DNA of 64,000 nt from assembly GCF_000688455.1 (NCBI RefSeq), contig NZ_JIAL01000001.1:1457001-1521000 (forward strand), in the 5' to 3' direction. The notes under the pieces are model-generated. The model searched no databases. It was not told the DNA's origin and saw only the letters and a list, made by a program, of their open reading frames with translations. Both the position numbers and the translations under genes were made by a program. Positions 42,245-51,624 of the stretch are shown here, one piece after another. Each line of letters begins with the position of its first letter. Position 1 is the first letter of the stretch. The stretch comes from Pseudacidobacterium ailaaui (GTDB lineage: Bacteria > Acidobacteriota > Terriglobia > Terriglobales > Acidobacteriaceae).

Positions 42245-43551
42245 TGTGCCAGCTCCGCCCGCAGTTTCCCGACCAGGTAGACGGACCCGGTGCCGACGAT
42301 GAGCCCCGAGGCAGGGACCATCTCCTGTGCATACCTGAGGGCCGTGCCTGCATCGGGCATCGCTTCATAGGCTGCGCCGGTGGCCTGCGCGGCAGCTTCC
42401 AACTCCGCCATGTCGGCTGCGCGGGGAGAATCAACAACCGAGAGCAGGACACGGTCAAAAAGAGGAAACAGGATTTGGGCCATCTCGAAGACGGGCTTGT
42501 CTTTCAGGCAGCCAAAGATGAGTACGCGGGGCTGTTCGCTGGTCTGGGCCAGGGCCGCGCGCAAGGCCCAGGCGCCGGCCGGGTTGTGGCCGACATCCAG
42601 CAGGATGCGTGCTCCAGAAATGGAGCGAAAAGACTCCAGACGTCCGGGCCAACGTGTATTTTGGACGCCCTCGGCAATCTGCGCGGGCGTCATTCTGTAA
42701 CCGTGATGGTTGCTTAATTCAACAGCGGCGGCGATGGCCAGGGCCAGGTTCCGCTGCTGGTGCTGGCCGGCCAGCGGGGAGGCAATCTCGACCTGCTCGC
42801 CCAGGAGCTGTAGCGGATAAGGACCGGAGGCAACGGAGCGAGGAGGCAGATACTCTGCCGCATTGACGCCGCGCACCTTCAGGGCGGTGGCCACTTCGCC
42901 CAGCACCTGGTTGGCCTCTGGGTGCTGCGGCAGGGTGACCATGACACCGCCAGACCGCAGAATGCCTGCTTTTTCCCGTGCGATGGCGCTGATGGTAGGG
43001 CCAAGCCATTCGGTGTGGTCCAGAGAAATATCGGTGATGATGGAAAGCAGCGGATCGACGATGTTGGTGGCATCCAACCTGCCGCCCATGCCTACTTCGA
43101 GCACGGCGATGTCGAGTTTGGCCTGCGCAAAGGCGGAGAAGGCGAGGGCGGTCATGGTCTCAAAAAAGCTGGGTGGATGGGGCAGCCTGCCTTCATGCAC
43201 GAGCCGGCGCGCCACATCGTCCACGGTGAAGTAAAGGCGGGCAAAGTCATCATCGCTGATCTCTGCCCCGTGAATGCGGACGCGCTCGTTGACGCGGACC
43301 AGGTGCGGCGAGGTGTAGAGGCCGGTACGGTATCCAGCGGCCTGGAGGATGGAAGCCAGTGTGGCCGAGGTCGAGCCCTTGCCGTTGGTCCCGGCAATCA
43401 GGACGGAGGGGAATTTACGCTCGGGATGCCCGAGTGCCTCGGCGAGCACGCGCATGTGTTCCAGATCGAACTTGCGCCGCCGCTGTCCCGGTGCAGAATG
43501 GAGCTCTCCAGCGAGCGCAAACAGGCTTTCAATGGCTGCCGCGTAGGACAT
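42241..43551 (-). CDS. folC: Folylpolyglutamate synthase / dihydrofolate synthase
   Basis: The 436-residue enzyme has the FolC P-loop GTNGKGSTSATLASIL, the family motif TSPHLVRVNERVRI, EVGMGGRLDATNIVDP and LDHTEWLG, and a C-terminal Rossmann-like domain with LLDVGHNPAGAWAL. It adds glutamates to dihydropteroate or tetrahydrofolate. It is the first gene of a four-gene operon with plsC-like, C26 and rsmG genes. Confidence 0.95.
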   Translation of the reverse strand: MSYAAAIESLFALAGELHSAPGQRRRKFDLEHMRVLAEALGHPERKFPSVLIAGTNGKGSTSATLASILQAAGYRTGLYTSPHLVRVNERVRIHGAEISDDDFARLYFTVDDVARRLVHEGRLPHPPSFFETMTALAFSAFAQAKLDIAVLEVGMGGRLDATNIVDPLLSIITDISLDHTEWLGPTISAIAREKAGILRSGGVMVTLPQHPEANQVLGEVATALKVRGVNAAEYLPPRSVASGPYPLQLLGEQVEIASPLAGQHQQRNLALAIAAAVELSNHHGYRMTPAQIAEGVQNTRWPGRLESFRSISGARILLDVGHNPAGAWALRAALAQTSEQPRVLIFGCLKDKPVFEMAQILFPLFDRVLLSVVDSPRAADMAELEAAAQATGAAYEAMPDAGTALRYAQEMVPASGLIVGTGSVYLVGKLRAELAQ

Positions 43552-43574
43552 GGTTTGATTTTAGTGGATTGCAT

Positions 43575-45139
43575 TTATCGGCATCCCTGGTTTGCTGCCG
43601 AGGGCAGGGTGAGGAAAGTGATGCTGGCAGGCGGAAGGAGCAGAACGCCAGCCGAGACAGGACGGCCGTCCAATGCGGGAAGAGAGCCGTCTGGGGAGGC
43701 ATGCAGCGGCGCTCCATTGAGCCAAACCTCGGTCGAATCGAGGGCAGGTGCGGTAAGGGTATAACGTTTTGCAGGGACGGGGATGCGGAGGCCCTGCTGC
43801 TGCGAAGTACTGGTATTCAATGCGAGGAGAGCAACGCCACCTGAGCGGTCCTTCAAACAATGGGCGTAGAGGCGCAGGGACCCTTGCGACGACGTGCCGG
43901 GATCGAGGACGACGGTGCCCATGGTCCGTTTCCAAAGCAGGGCGGCCCAGTAATTCGGCTTGGGCGTGAAGGTATTTTCCGTAAGGAGGCCGTAATCGCT
44001 GGCTGCCAGAGTGTTGTGCATGACGACCTGCACGCCTTTGCGGGCCAGGGCGCCGAGCTGGTTGAGGAAACGGAACGTATCCGCAAACTGGCCGGCAATC
44101 GGGTCGCCACCGCAGGCGGCCTCGGCAGTTTCCGTAAGCCAAAGCGGTTTGCCGGGCAGGTATGTCTGCTGGAGTTGCTGGTAGAAGGCCTCAGCGGTAT
44201 TGGTCCGGTCAAGCCACTCGGCGGAGAGGGCCTGGCTGAGAGGGATGCCGGCGCCGCAGCGACGGGAGACCGCGCCATAAAAGTGATAGGAGAAGGCATC
44301 GTAGACCGGACCGGTGGCCTTCATCAGGTCCTCGGTGCGCAGCATTTTCAACGAGAGATTTCCTGGTGTGAGCGGCACGCCCTCGCCGGTGCCGCTGGGT
44401 CCTAAAAAGATGGTTTCTGGAGATTCCCTGCGCAGAAAGGCGCGAAAAAGACGGACGTCCTTGGCGTAGTCTTCCGGTCCATAGTGGGGCGGTGCGCCGC
44501 CGATTCCGGCGAAATTCGGCTCATTCATAAATTCCATTGCTGCAATTTGTGTATGAAGATGTCGGGTGTAATCGAGGAGCGCCCGGGCCTGGTCCGGCAT
44601 CCAGAGACCGTTCGCATCCCGGGTGCCGGCACTGACGGCCGCGGAGGTGACAAGCTTTGCCTGGACTGCGCGGGAGAACTCGACGACGCTTCTCCACTCG
44701 GCCCGGGTGAGGACGCTGGCAAAGCCGCGGGGGGGCTGCTGCGGCGCAGGCGCATCCTTGTCCTGAAAGTAGGTGCTGTTGGCCCAGGTCCCGCTGACGC
44801 GCATGTAGGAAGGGGCCAGTGCCGCAGCGAGCCTGCGCAGGCGGGAGTTGTTCAAATCAATGGGTGGACGATACTCAAAGAGGTCAGACGGCAGGCCGGG
44901 GGCTGGTCCTGCTGCGTGGCGGCAGCAGTGACGGGACCCTGAGCAGAAGAGGGATAGGGTTTCCAGAAACGGCCTCCGGTGACCTCGACCATCTCGACGT
45001 TGAAAGACAGAAAGCGCGGACTGACGGTGCCCAGTGTGGGCATGGTAGCAGGGGAAAGATCCGTCTGCGCCCTGAGCGAAAGGGCGATGATGAACAGAAA
45101 GGCGAGAGAAAGAAAAGACTGGTACCTCGGTGTTCTCAT
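43575..45139 (-). pseudogene. GH79-type (heparanase-like) exported glycosidase with a frameshift
   Basis: The N-terminal part, in one frame, reads MRTPRYQSFLSLAFLFIIALSLRAQ (signal peptide), then FLSFNVEMVEVTGGRFW and ends at QDQPPA. The rest continues in another frame as GLPSDLFEYRPPIDLNNSRL, MRVSGTWANST, MEFMNEPNFAG (general acid Asn-Glu), LWLTETAEAACGG (nucleophile Glu) and a beta-sandwich C-terminus. The switch occurs at the run of five C residues at 44898-44902 (G on the plus strand); six would restore one 521-residue enzyme. It is either a true mutation, a slippage site or a sequencing error. The enzyme type is beta-glucuronidase/heparanase-like. It is 100 bp after the alpha-glucuronidase gene on the same strand. 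Confidence 0.8.
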
Positions 45140-45239
45140 GTCTGGATGATCTTCTCCGGGCACCATCGTACACCCCAGCAGGCTTAGAGGGCCCTTGAGT
45201 ACCGCGGGAGGGGACAGGACGGCGGCGCGTTCCCCGAGC

Positions 45240-47747
45240 CTACTCGCGGTAGACTTCGACATCATCCAGGCCAGCCACGTCGCCCCCGCCGGGGAGTCCC
45301 TCGATGCGAATGGTATCGCCGGGGGCAAGAGGAAGAGGCCCGGTGATGTGCCGGGTGGAGGTGTTGCCGTCCATTTTGGAAGAAGGCAGCGTGTCATCTG
45401 CGGCCCACGCATCCATGAGCTTGCCATTTAAGTACAGGCGGAAATGCGCAACGCCGGTGTTCAAATCAAAATACTGTGCGGCCAGAGCGTAGCGGCCCGC
45501 ATTGCCCTGAAACTGAAACGACGCCGAGCAGCCGCTGGTCCGGTTGCAGGCCACGGCCTTTCCGCCGGAGGCTGTTTCCCAGGGGGTGACGTTGACGGGT
45601 GTGTAGCCGTCAAGCTGCATGGATTCGGCTTCGATGCGGCCGGGATGGTGTCCGACGCGGCCTTTTTCGTCAGCGATGCCGGAGGTCCTCTGGAACCACT
45701 CGCAGATGGCATCGCGCCAGACGATGGCATGGCCCGCCTGATAGGTGAGCCGCTTGAGGACTTCGGCGTAGCGCTCCTCATCCACGCGGCCTTTGAGTGT
45801 CTGCCACTGCTGGACGAGATGGGCTGCATCTTCGGCGCCCTGGTAATGGGTGTCAAAGATGTGCTGGATGACGGTCTGGCCAGAATGCAGCTTTTCGGTA
45901 TAGGGAACGTGGTGCATGAAGAGCAGCAGGTTGTCCGGACATGTTTTGAGCGACTCATACATGGCGGCAACGGGCCGATGATACTGGCCGATGTAGCCGG
46001 TGCCGGTGGCGACGGTGCGGTCCATGCCAATGCCTTGGTGGTCAGCGCGGAACCACTGGCCCCAGCCGTTGCGCTCGGCCGATTCAATGCCGGGTCCGTA
46101 GTGCGAGCCGAGGATGTCGGTCATGGTGCCTGCGCCCAGCGGTCCGGTATAGCTCTCATAGATGTGCCAGGAGGCGAGCTGCATGGCGGTGATGGTGCGG
46201 ACCACCTGCGGGTCATTGCCGAAGGTGAGGCGCGTCCACTCTTCGGCGATCTGCTGCGCACTCAGGTCGGGGTCCCAGGCCAGCCGCGCGAACCCGTAAA
46301 GATTGGCCATGGCCAATGGATGGCCGAGCCAGTTGGGGTCTAGCCCCACGTTCGCAACGGCGACCATTCCACCCAGCGGGCGGTGAAAGGTCTTTCCCGC
46401 AATCAGGTCTTTGACGGGTGTGCCTGCGCGGTCCGCATGGAGGTCAAAGTCGAGCACCTCTTTCCACATGGGAACCAGAAAGCACAGATGACGCTGCTGT
46501 CCGGTATACTCCTGCGTGACCTGCACTTCCATGGCTTCGCTGGTGTGCTCAAGAGCGCCGAGCAGTGGCGAGACCGGCTCGCGCGTCTGGAAGTCGATGG
46601 GGCCGTGTTTGATCTGGAGCACGACGTTGCTGTCGAAGCGCCCATCAAGGGGATGGAAGATGTCATAGGCGGCGCGGGCGCGGTCGGCCTTCGGGTCGCG
46701 CCAATCCAGATGATGGTTGTAGACAAAGGTGCGGTATAGCACGATGCCGCCGTGAGGCCGGAGGGCGCGGGCCAGGGTATTGGCCGCATCCGCAGGCGAG
46801 CGGCCATAGTGCGAGGGGCCGAGCTGGCCCTCGGAGTCGGCCTTGACGGTAAATCCGGCAAAGTCGGGGATGAGGGAGTAGATTTCATCTGCCTTGCTGC
46901 GCCACCAGGCCGCAACCTGCGGGTCGAGCGGATCGAAAGTGCTGAGATGGCCGATGGTCTGCGGGCTGGCCATGCTGACAGAAAGGGCCAGGCGCACACC
47001 CCAGGGGCGGAAGGCGTCGGCGATGCGGGCAAGCTCGCGCAAGCTGCTGCTGGAAAGCACATCCGGAGCGGCATTGACGTTGTTCACATTGCAGCCGTTG
47101 ATGCCGACCGAGGCCAGCAGGCGCGCGTATTCGGCTGCGCGGGTGAGATCGGTGCGGACGTGGCCCTGGTTGAAGAAGACGGAGCGGCCCGCGTATCCGC
47201 GCTCGATGCTGCCATCGGGATTGTCCCATTGGTCGACCCAGCGGATGGGAGCAGAGGGGACCTCGCGGTCGTCCAGGTGGCTGAGGTCTTGCTGCTGTGC
47301 GATGCGGCGGAGGAGCGCGAAGGTCCCGTAAAGGACGCCGCGGCTGTTTGCCCCGATAATCAGGACCTGGCTGCGTCCGCGCTGGCGGAGCGCTTTGAGC
47401 CAGAAGCCATCGCCGCCCATGGAGGCAGGCGTGAGCCAGGGAAAGTACTTCTGCGCTTCTGTAACTGTGACGAGTACAAATGCGTCCTCCGAACGGGGGA
47501 CGTCCGTCACGGGCACTTCCCTGCCGAGCATCCCGCGCAGTCCTCGCTGGAGTTCGGAGGCGGCGCTTTGCGCCACGAGGCTGTGGTCGAGCAGGACGAT
47601 GGAGTGCGGCAGCCAGACATCGGCCGGCTGATTTTCAACCGGGGCGTAGCGGAGCCAGGCGGCCTGGCCGGATTCGGCAGACAAGTGATGGACCAAGGCG
47701 AAGACGAGCAGCAGGCAGAGGAGACGGAGAAAGCGAGGAGCGGTCAT
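45240..47747 (-). CDS. Exported GH67 alpha-glucuronidase with C-terminal carbohydrate-binding-like domain
   Basis: The 835-residue enzyme has a signal peptide, an N-terminal GH67 domain (SQVLIIGANSRGVLYGTFALL), a TIM barrel with RWVDQWDNPDGSIERGYAG, GINGCNVNNVNA, FTVKADSEGQLGPSHYGR and a C-terminal domain with LFMHHVPYTEKLHSG. These match alpha-glucuronidases that remove 4-O-methylglucuronic acid from xylan oligomers. The last 135 residues (from about 700; RIEAESMQLDGY ... PGDTIRIEGLPGG) resemble a CBM6/35-type beta-sandwich, which is an extra part relative to classical GH67. It lies upstream of the GH79 gene and divergent from the GH43 gene. Confidence 0.92.
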   Translation of the reverse strand: MTAPRFLRLLCLLLVFALVHHLSAESGQAAWLRYAPVENQPADVWLPHSIVLLDHSLVAQSAASELQRGLRGMLGREVPVTDVPRSEDAFVLVTVTEAQKYFPWLTPASMGGDGFWLKALRQRGRSQVLIIGANSRGVLYGTFALLRRIAQQQDLSHLDDREVPSAPIRWVDQWDNPDGSIERGYAGRSVFFNQGHVRTDLTRAAEYARLLASVGINGCNVNNVNAAPDVLSSSSLRELARIADAFRPWGVRLALSVSMASPQTIGHLSTFDPLDPQVAAWWRSKADEIYSLIPDFAGFTVKADSEGQLGPSHYGRSPADAANTLARALRPHGGIVLYRTFVYNHHLDWRDPKADRARAAYDIFHPLDGRFDSNVVLQIKHGPIDFQTREPVSPLLGALEHTSEAMEVQVTQEYTGQQRHLCFLVPMWKEVLDFDLHADRAGTPVKDLIAGKTFHRPLGGMVAVANVGLDPNWLGHPLAMANLYGFARLAWDPDLSAQQIAEEWTRLTFGNDPQVVRTITAMQLASWHIYESYTGPLGAGTMTDILGSHYGPGIESAERNGWGQWFRADHQGIGMDRTVATGTGYIGQYHRPVAAMYESLKTCPDNLLLFMHHVPYTEKLHSGQTVIQHIFDTHYQGAEDAAHLVQQWQTLKGRVDEERYAEVLKRLTYQAGHAIVWRDAICEWFQRTSGIADEKGRVGHHPGRIEAESMQLDGYTPVNVTPWETASGGKAVACNRTSGCSASFQFQGNAGRYALAAQYFDLNTGVAHFRLYLNGKLMDAWAADDTLPSSKMDGNTSTRHITGPLPLAPGDTIRIEGLPGGGDVAGLDDVEVYRE

Positions 47748-47844
47748 CTGGTTAAAGCGATTTACTGAGCATGATTTCCTCTGGGGTGAAGGGCTGTCAA
47801 TGCGTGGGGAAGAGGCGGGGTGGGAAATTCGGGAAAGAAGGAGC

Positions 47845-47873
47845 TTGTCAAGGGATTCTGTAAGCGCTTACAC
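47845..47873 (+). promoter_or_regulatory. LacI-type operator and possible promoter of the GH43 gene
   Basis: TGTAAGCGCTTACA (47859-47872) is a perfect 14-bp palindrome with the central CG of LacI/GalR-family operators. It lies 37 bp before the GH43 start, after a TTGTCA that could be a -35 element. No LacI-family gene is in the window, so the regulator must act in trans. The divergent GH67 gene starts about 110 bp away and may share the control. Confidence 0.65.
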
Positions 47874-47909
47874 TGGGTCGCCAGAACCCAAAAAGGAGAG
47901 TCCTTCCCC

Positions 47910-49724
47910 ATGTCTTTTCTCAAAGCGGCCGCTTTGGCAGCCGTATGTTCCTTCGCCCTAGCCTTTGGCCAGACGAACCCTCCGCTGCATGTTTCCTGGC
48001 CTGCAACTTACACGAACCCCCTAACGCTGAGGACGGCAAATGGGCCAGCGGAGAGCTGCCCGGACCCGGCGATCATCAAGCAGAGACAGAGCGGGTTTGA
48101 CACCTGGTATTTGTACTGCACGGGTGATCCGCTCAACTCTGCTGATGTGGATGCTAACGGCAATCTCAGGCCGCATCTGATTCTGCAATTCAAGTCCTAT
48201 GACCTGGTGCACTGGACGTATCTCAGCGATGCGTTCCAGAAGACCCCGGCATGGGTGGGAACAGCGACGGCGCAACTGTGGGCGCCGGCGGTGAAGCACT
48301 TCAACGGCAAATATTACCTGTACTACGTGGCGCCGAACACGATGCAGGGTGGCAGCGCCATTGGGGTAGCGACGAGCGCGAGTCCGGCGGGGCCGTGGGT
48401 GGACAGCGGCGCACCGGTGGTGGCGCCGGAGAACAATCCTTATAACAACGCGCCGGGGCGGGCGGTGATTGATCCGGACGTGATCGAAGACAATGCAGGG
48501 CAACGCTACATTGCCTATGGCAGCTTTAACGGCGGCATCAGCATTCGCAAGCTCTCGGCAGACGGGTTGACCTCAGACCCGGCCTCAGAGCAGCAGCTTG
48601 CGATTGACAACTACTACGAGGGGGCGAACTTCTGGAAGCACGATGGGTACTACTACCTGATGGTTTCCGCGTCCACATGCTGCGATGGTCCGCTGAGTGG
48701 GTACAGTGTGCGGGTAGGACGGGCGTTGACGCCGCTGGGTCCTTTTGTTGACAAGAACGGGGTGTCACTGAACACCTTTGCTCCGGGCGGGACGTTTGTG
48801 ATTGCGGCCAATGGCAACCACTGGGGCGGGCCGGGAGGCAATGTGGTTTTTACCGACGACTCAGGGCAGGACTATATGCTGTACCACGCCGTAGACCTGA
48901 ATGCGCCCTATTTTGATGGATTTCCGGGGGTGACGCGGCGGCCTGCACTGATTGATCCAATTGACTGGGTGGACGGATGGCCGGTGGTGCGCGGCGGACT
49001 TTATGCTTCTGCCGGGAAGCAGCCTGCTCCGGCGGCGCAGCCGTGGCAGTACAACACATATGTTGCGAAGGACGAGACAGTGATGGACCTTCCGGGACAG
49101 AAGATTGCCGCCTTGTCCGATGAGTTCAACAGCATGACGCTCTCGCCGCAATGGCACTTTGTGCATCCGCAGGCCAACAATACCTATACGCTGACGGGCA
49201 GTGCGTATGAGGTGCAGACGCAAGGGCCGGATGAAGCTTCAGACCCGGCGCAGGTTTCGATTCTGGCAGAGCCGGTGCCGGCAACGGGCGACTGGATGGT
49301 GGAAACGAAGGTGACGACGAGCGTGCCGTTTGACAACTCGTGCTGCTACAACTACGCGCAGGGGGCGCTGTTCATCTATCTGAATGACCAGAACAGCATC
49401 AAGCTGGATGTGGTGCCGATCTGGGACACGCGGCAAGTGGAGTTTGGCAAGCAGGTGGGTCCGGTGCCGCAGAATTATCCAACGTATGACCATCAGGTGG
49501 TGGGACCTCCATCGACGACAACGTGGCTGCGCATTGTGCGGCGGGGGCATGGAGATGCAGGCGAACTGTATACCGCCTACAGCTCTAACGACGGAGAGCA
49601 TTGGGTGAAGGGGGGTACGTGGCAGCACCAGCTTGGGTCGAGCGCGCAGATCGGGATCTCGGCGGAGAATACGGCCGGCTTCACGATGGATTTTGATTAT
49701 GTGCGGGTGTACCGGCTGAAATAA
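47910..49724 (+). CDS. Exported GH43-family arabinanase/xylosidase-like enzyme
   Basis: The 604-residue protein has a signal peptide and a five-bladed propeller domain with CPDPAIIKQRQ (catalytic base Asp), WAPAVKHFNGKYYLYYVA, DPDVIEDNAGQRYIAYGS and NYYEGANFWKHDGYYYL, which holds the general-acid Glu. A C-terminal beta-sandwich follows from about residue 420 (LSDEFNSMTLSPQW ... VRVYRLK), as in GH43 arabinoxylan enzymes. It probably removes arabinose or cuts arabinan in plant cell-wall polymers. AGGAGAG precedes the ATG. It is divergent from the GH67 gene and under the LacI-type operator. Exact activity in GH43 cannot be read from the sequence. Confidence 0.88.
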   Translation: MSFLKAAALAAVCSFALAFGQTNPPLHVSWPATYTNPLTLRTANGPAESCPDPAIIKQRQSGFDTWYLYCTGDPLNSADVDANGNLRPHLILQFKSYDLVHWTYLSDAFQKTPAWVGTATAQLWAPAVKHFNGKYYLYYVAPNTMQGGSAIGVATSASPAGPWVDSGAPVVAPENNPYNNAPGRAVIDPDVIEDNAGQRYIAYGSFNGGISIRKLSADGLTSDPASEQQLAIDNYYEGANFWKHDGYYYLMVSASTCCDGPLSGYSVRVGRALTPLGPFVDKNGVSLNTFAPGGTFVIAANGNHWGGPGGNVVFTDDSGQDYMLYHAVDLNAPYFDGFPGVTRRPALIDPIDWVDGWPVVRGGLYASAGKQPAPAAQPWQYNTYVAKDETVMDLPGQKIAALSDEFNSMTLSPQWHFVHPQANNTYTLTGSAYEVQTQGPDEASDPAQVSILAEPVPATGDWMVETKVTTSVPFDNSCCYNYAQGALFIYLNDQNSIKLDVVPIWDTRQVEFGKQVGPVPQNYPTYDHQVVGPPSTTTWLRIVRRGHGDAGELYTAYSSNDGEHWVKGGTWQHQLGSSAQIGISAENTAGFTMDFDYVRVYRLK

Positions 49725-49765
49725 GGCCATCCAGGGCAGGATGCGGGGCCTGGCATTGCTGACAA

Positions 49766-49791
49766 GGCCGGGCCCCTGCACGGACCCGGCC
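49766..49791 (+). terminator. Stem-loop after the GH43 gene
   Basis: GGCCGGG and CCCGGCC form a perfect 7-bp stem with a 12-nt loop, 42 bp after the GH43 stop codon. It lacks a T-run, so rho-independent termination is doubtful. Confidence 0.35.
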
Positions 49792-49843
49792 CCGAGGGTT
49801 GAATTCGACCGCATGGCGGGGTGGAGTGTAGCATTTTTCTCTC

Positions 49844-50473
49844 ATGAGGACGGGCTCTTTTGCGGAAAAGGGGATGCTGGCAACCGGCGCGCTGATTGGG
49901 GCTGCGGGCATCGGGATGCAGTTTTATTTCATGATGCAGGTCCCAGGCGTTTCACGGGCAGAAGCAGTGGTGCGCTTTTTCAGCTTCTTTACGATTCTGA
50001 CGAACCTGCTGGTGACTGTGGGATATCTGGCGCCGCTGCTGGCACCGGGGACGGCGGTGGGAAGGGTGATGGCCCGAGCGGCGGTGCGTGGGGGGACCCT
50101 GGTCTATATCGTCGTGGTGGGAGTGGTGTACAACCTGCTTCTGCGGCAGCTTTATCATCCGAAGGGATGGGCAAAGGCGGCCGATGTTCTGGTGCATGAC
50201 GCTGCTCCTGTTTTCTACCTTCTCTACTGGCTCCTGTTTGCCAGGAAGGCGGGGCTGCGTGCGGCCCATGCGGGCAAGTGGCTGCTGTATCCGCTGGCCT
50301 ACCTGATCTATACGATGCTACGCGGTGCGGTCGTGGGGTATTATCCATATCCATTTGTGGACGCAGCGGTGCTGGGGTATGCGCGGGTGCTGATGAATGC
50401 GGCGGGACTGACGGCCGTCTTCTGGGTGCTGGGACTCATGGTGGTGGCCGCCGCCCGAGGGGCTGCGGACTAA
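49844..50473 (+). CDS. Pr6Pr-family six-span membrane protein
   Basis: The 209-residue protein has about six hydrophobic spans, with the family pattern FFSFFTILTNLLV in span 2, GVVYNLLLRQLY, and HDAAPVFYLLYWLLF. It belongs to the Pr6Pr group, whose function is not established. The gene stands alone between the GH43 gene and a convergent hydrolase gene. The upstream frame at 49741 is not supported; this ATG gives the full fold. Confidence 0.8.
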   Translation: MRTGSFAEKGMLATGALIGAAGIGMQFYFMMQVPGVSRAEAVVRFFSFFTILTNLLVTVGYLAPLLAPGTAVGRVMARAAVRGGTLVYIVVVGVVYNLLLRQLYHPKGWAKAADVLVHDAAPVFYLLYWLLFARKAGLRAAHAGKWLLYPLAYLIYTMLRGAVVGYYPYPFVDAAVLGYARVLMNAAGLTAVFWVLGLMVVAAARGAAD

Positions 50474-50513
50474 TCCGGAGTTTGCTGCGGGACGGTGCGC
50501 TGGGGCCGGAGGG

Positions 50514-51434
50514 TCAGTTGTCCAGAGGGGTGGTCAGCATATATTTCCATACGTTTTCAAAATCGGGAAAAAGGGTCGAGTTGTGGTGCATTTTCGTGGG
50601 CAGGTCGTTGACGAGGATCTGATGCGTTCCCACGATGGATGTGCCGGGGCTGACCATGAGGGGCTGAGGCTTGGTCAGATGCATGAGGGCCATGCAGTTG
50701 GCAATCTGATGGTCCACATTGAAGGGGTCGTGCAGGTTGAGAAAGGCGAAGAAATGGGAGGGCGGCGTTTCACTGCTGCGTGAAAGCCAGGGCGCAGGCC
50801 GATGCAGTTCATCCATGTAGTCCTGCGGGCCGGAGAACATGAGCACACGGTCCACGCGGAACAGCTGCCCGATGTAGGCGGCGTGGCCGGAACCCTGAGA
50901 ATGGCCGGCGACGATGATGCGGTCCCAGGCAGGCTGGCCATCATGCACGAACTGCTCCCAGCCGCCAGAAGGGTCGTTCCTGACCAGATAAACCAGCAGC
51001 TTCCGGAACCTGTTCAGAATGGAGTTGGCGGGGTCGACTTCGACTTCGTCACTCACGGAGGCGCCGGAGAGGATCTCTTCGCGGTAGTGGGTAAAGGCGG
51101 ACGGGTCGGAACTGTGGGCGCAGACCACGGTGATGACGTTGTTCTCGTAGTCGAGGCTGATGACGTGATAGCCCCATTGGGCCAGGATTGTGTCCATCTC
51201 CAGATTGCTGGTGGTTTTGCTGCGGGTACCGACCAGGAAGAGGACGAGCCGGTGGCGCGGTACGGCGCGGGGGTCGTAGAGGGCCAGATGCGGGGCATGG
51301 ACCATCTCGATGCCGGGTCCGGTCAGGGCGGGGTCGATACGGAGGACTTCTGTCTCCGCGTGCAGGGGGAGTTGTTCCACGAACAGGGCCAGAAGCAAGG
51401 CAAGGAAGATGCGGGCAGAGATGTGTTTCGCCAT
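50514..51434 (-). CDS. Exported alpha/beta-hydrolase-like protein
   Basis: The 306-residue protein begins with a signal peptide (MAKHISARIFLALLLALFVEQLPLHA) and contains an alpha/beta-hydrolase core: LVLFLVGT, nucleophile Ser in IIVAGHSQGSGHAAY, and LMFSGPQDYMDE. A His near the C-terminus (STLFPDFENVW region) may complete a triad but is not certain. A longer start at 51599 was rejected: it lacks a ribosome binding site. It is convergent with the Pr6Pr gene. Substrate unknown; similar acidobacterial proteins are annotated as hypothetical. Confidence 0.75.
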   Translation of the reverse strand: MAKHISARIFLALLLALFVEQLPLHAETEVLRIDPALTGPGIEMVHAPHLALYDPRAVPRHRLVLFLVGTRSKTTSNLEMDTILAQWGYHVISLDYENNVITVVCAHSSDPSAFTHYREEILSGASVSDEVEVDPANSILNRFRKLLVYLVRNDPSGGWEQFVHDGQPAWDRIIVAGHSQGSGHAAYIGQLFRVDRVLMFSGPQDYMDELHRPAPWLSRSSETPPSHFFAFLNLHDPFNVDHQIANCMALMHLTKPQPLMVSPGTSIVGTHQILVNDLPTKMHHNSTLFPDFENVWKYMLTTPLDN

Positions 51435-51624
51435 CAGGGAACGCAACCTTTGTGCCGGATATAAGCCAGAATCGTAGCACACTCCCAGAAAGATGAGGCC
51501 CGCGAGGACGATGGGCGTAAGGACCAACAGCGCTTTTTCCTGCCAGGTCGTCTTTGGGAGCCGGCTGTGCACAACAATGCGCAAGCGCCTTTTGCGCATG
51601 GGCAGGAGAGGAGACAGGTGCCGG

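Noticed and set aside
51373-51385. TGTTCCACGAACA, resembling a parS half-site
   Set aside because: The palindrome lacks the central CACGTG and lies inside the exported hydrolase gene; it is not a parS site.
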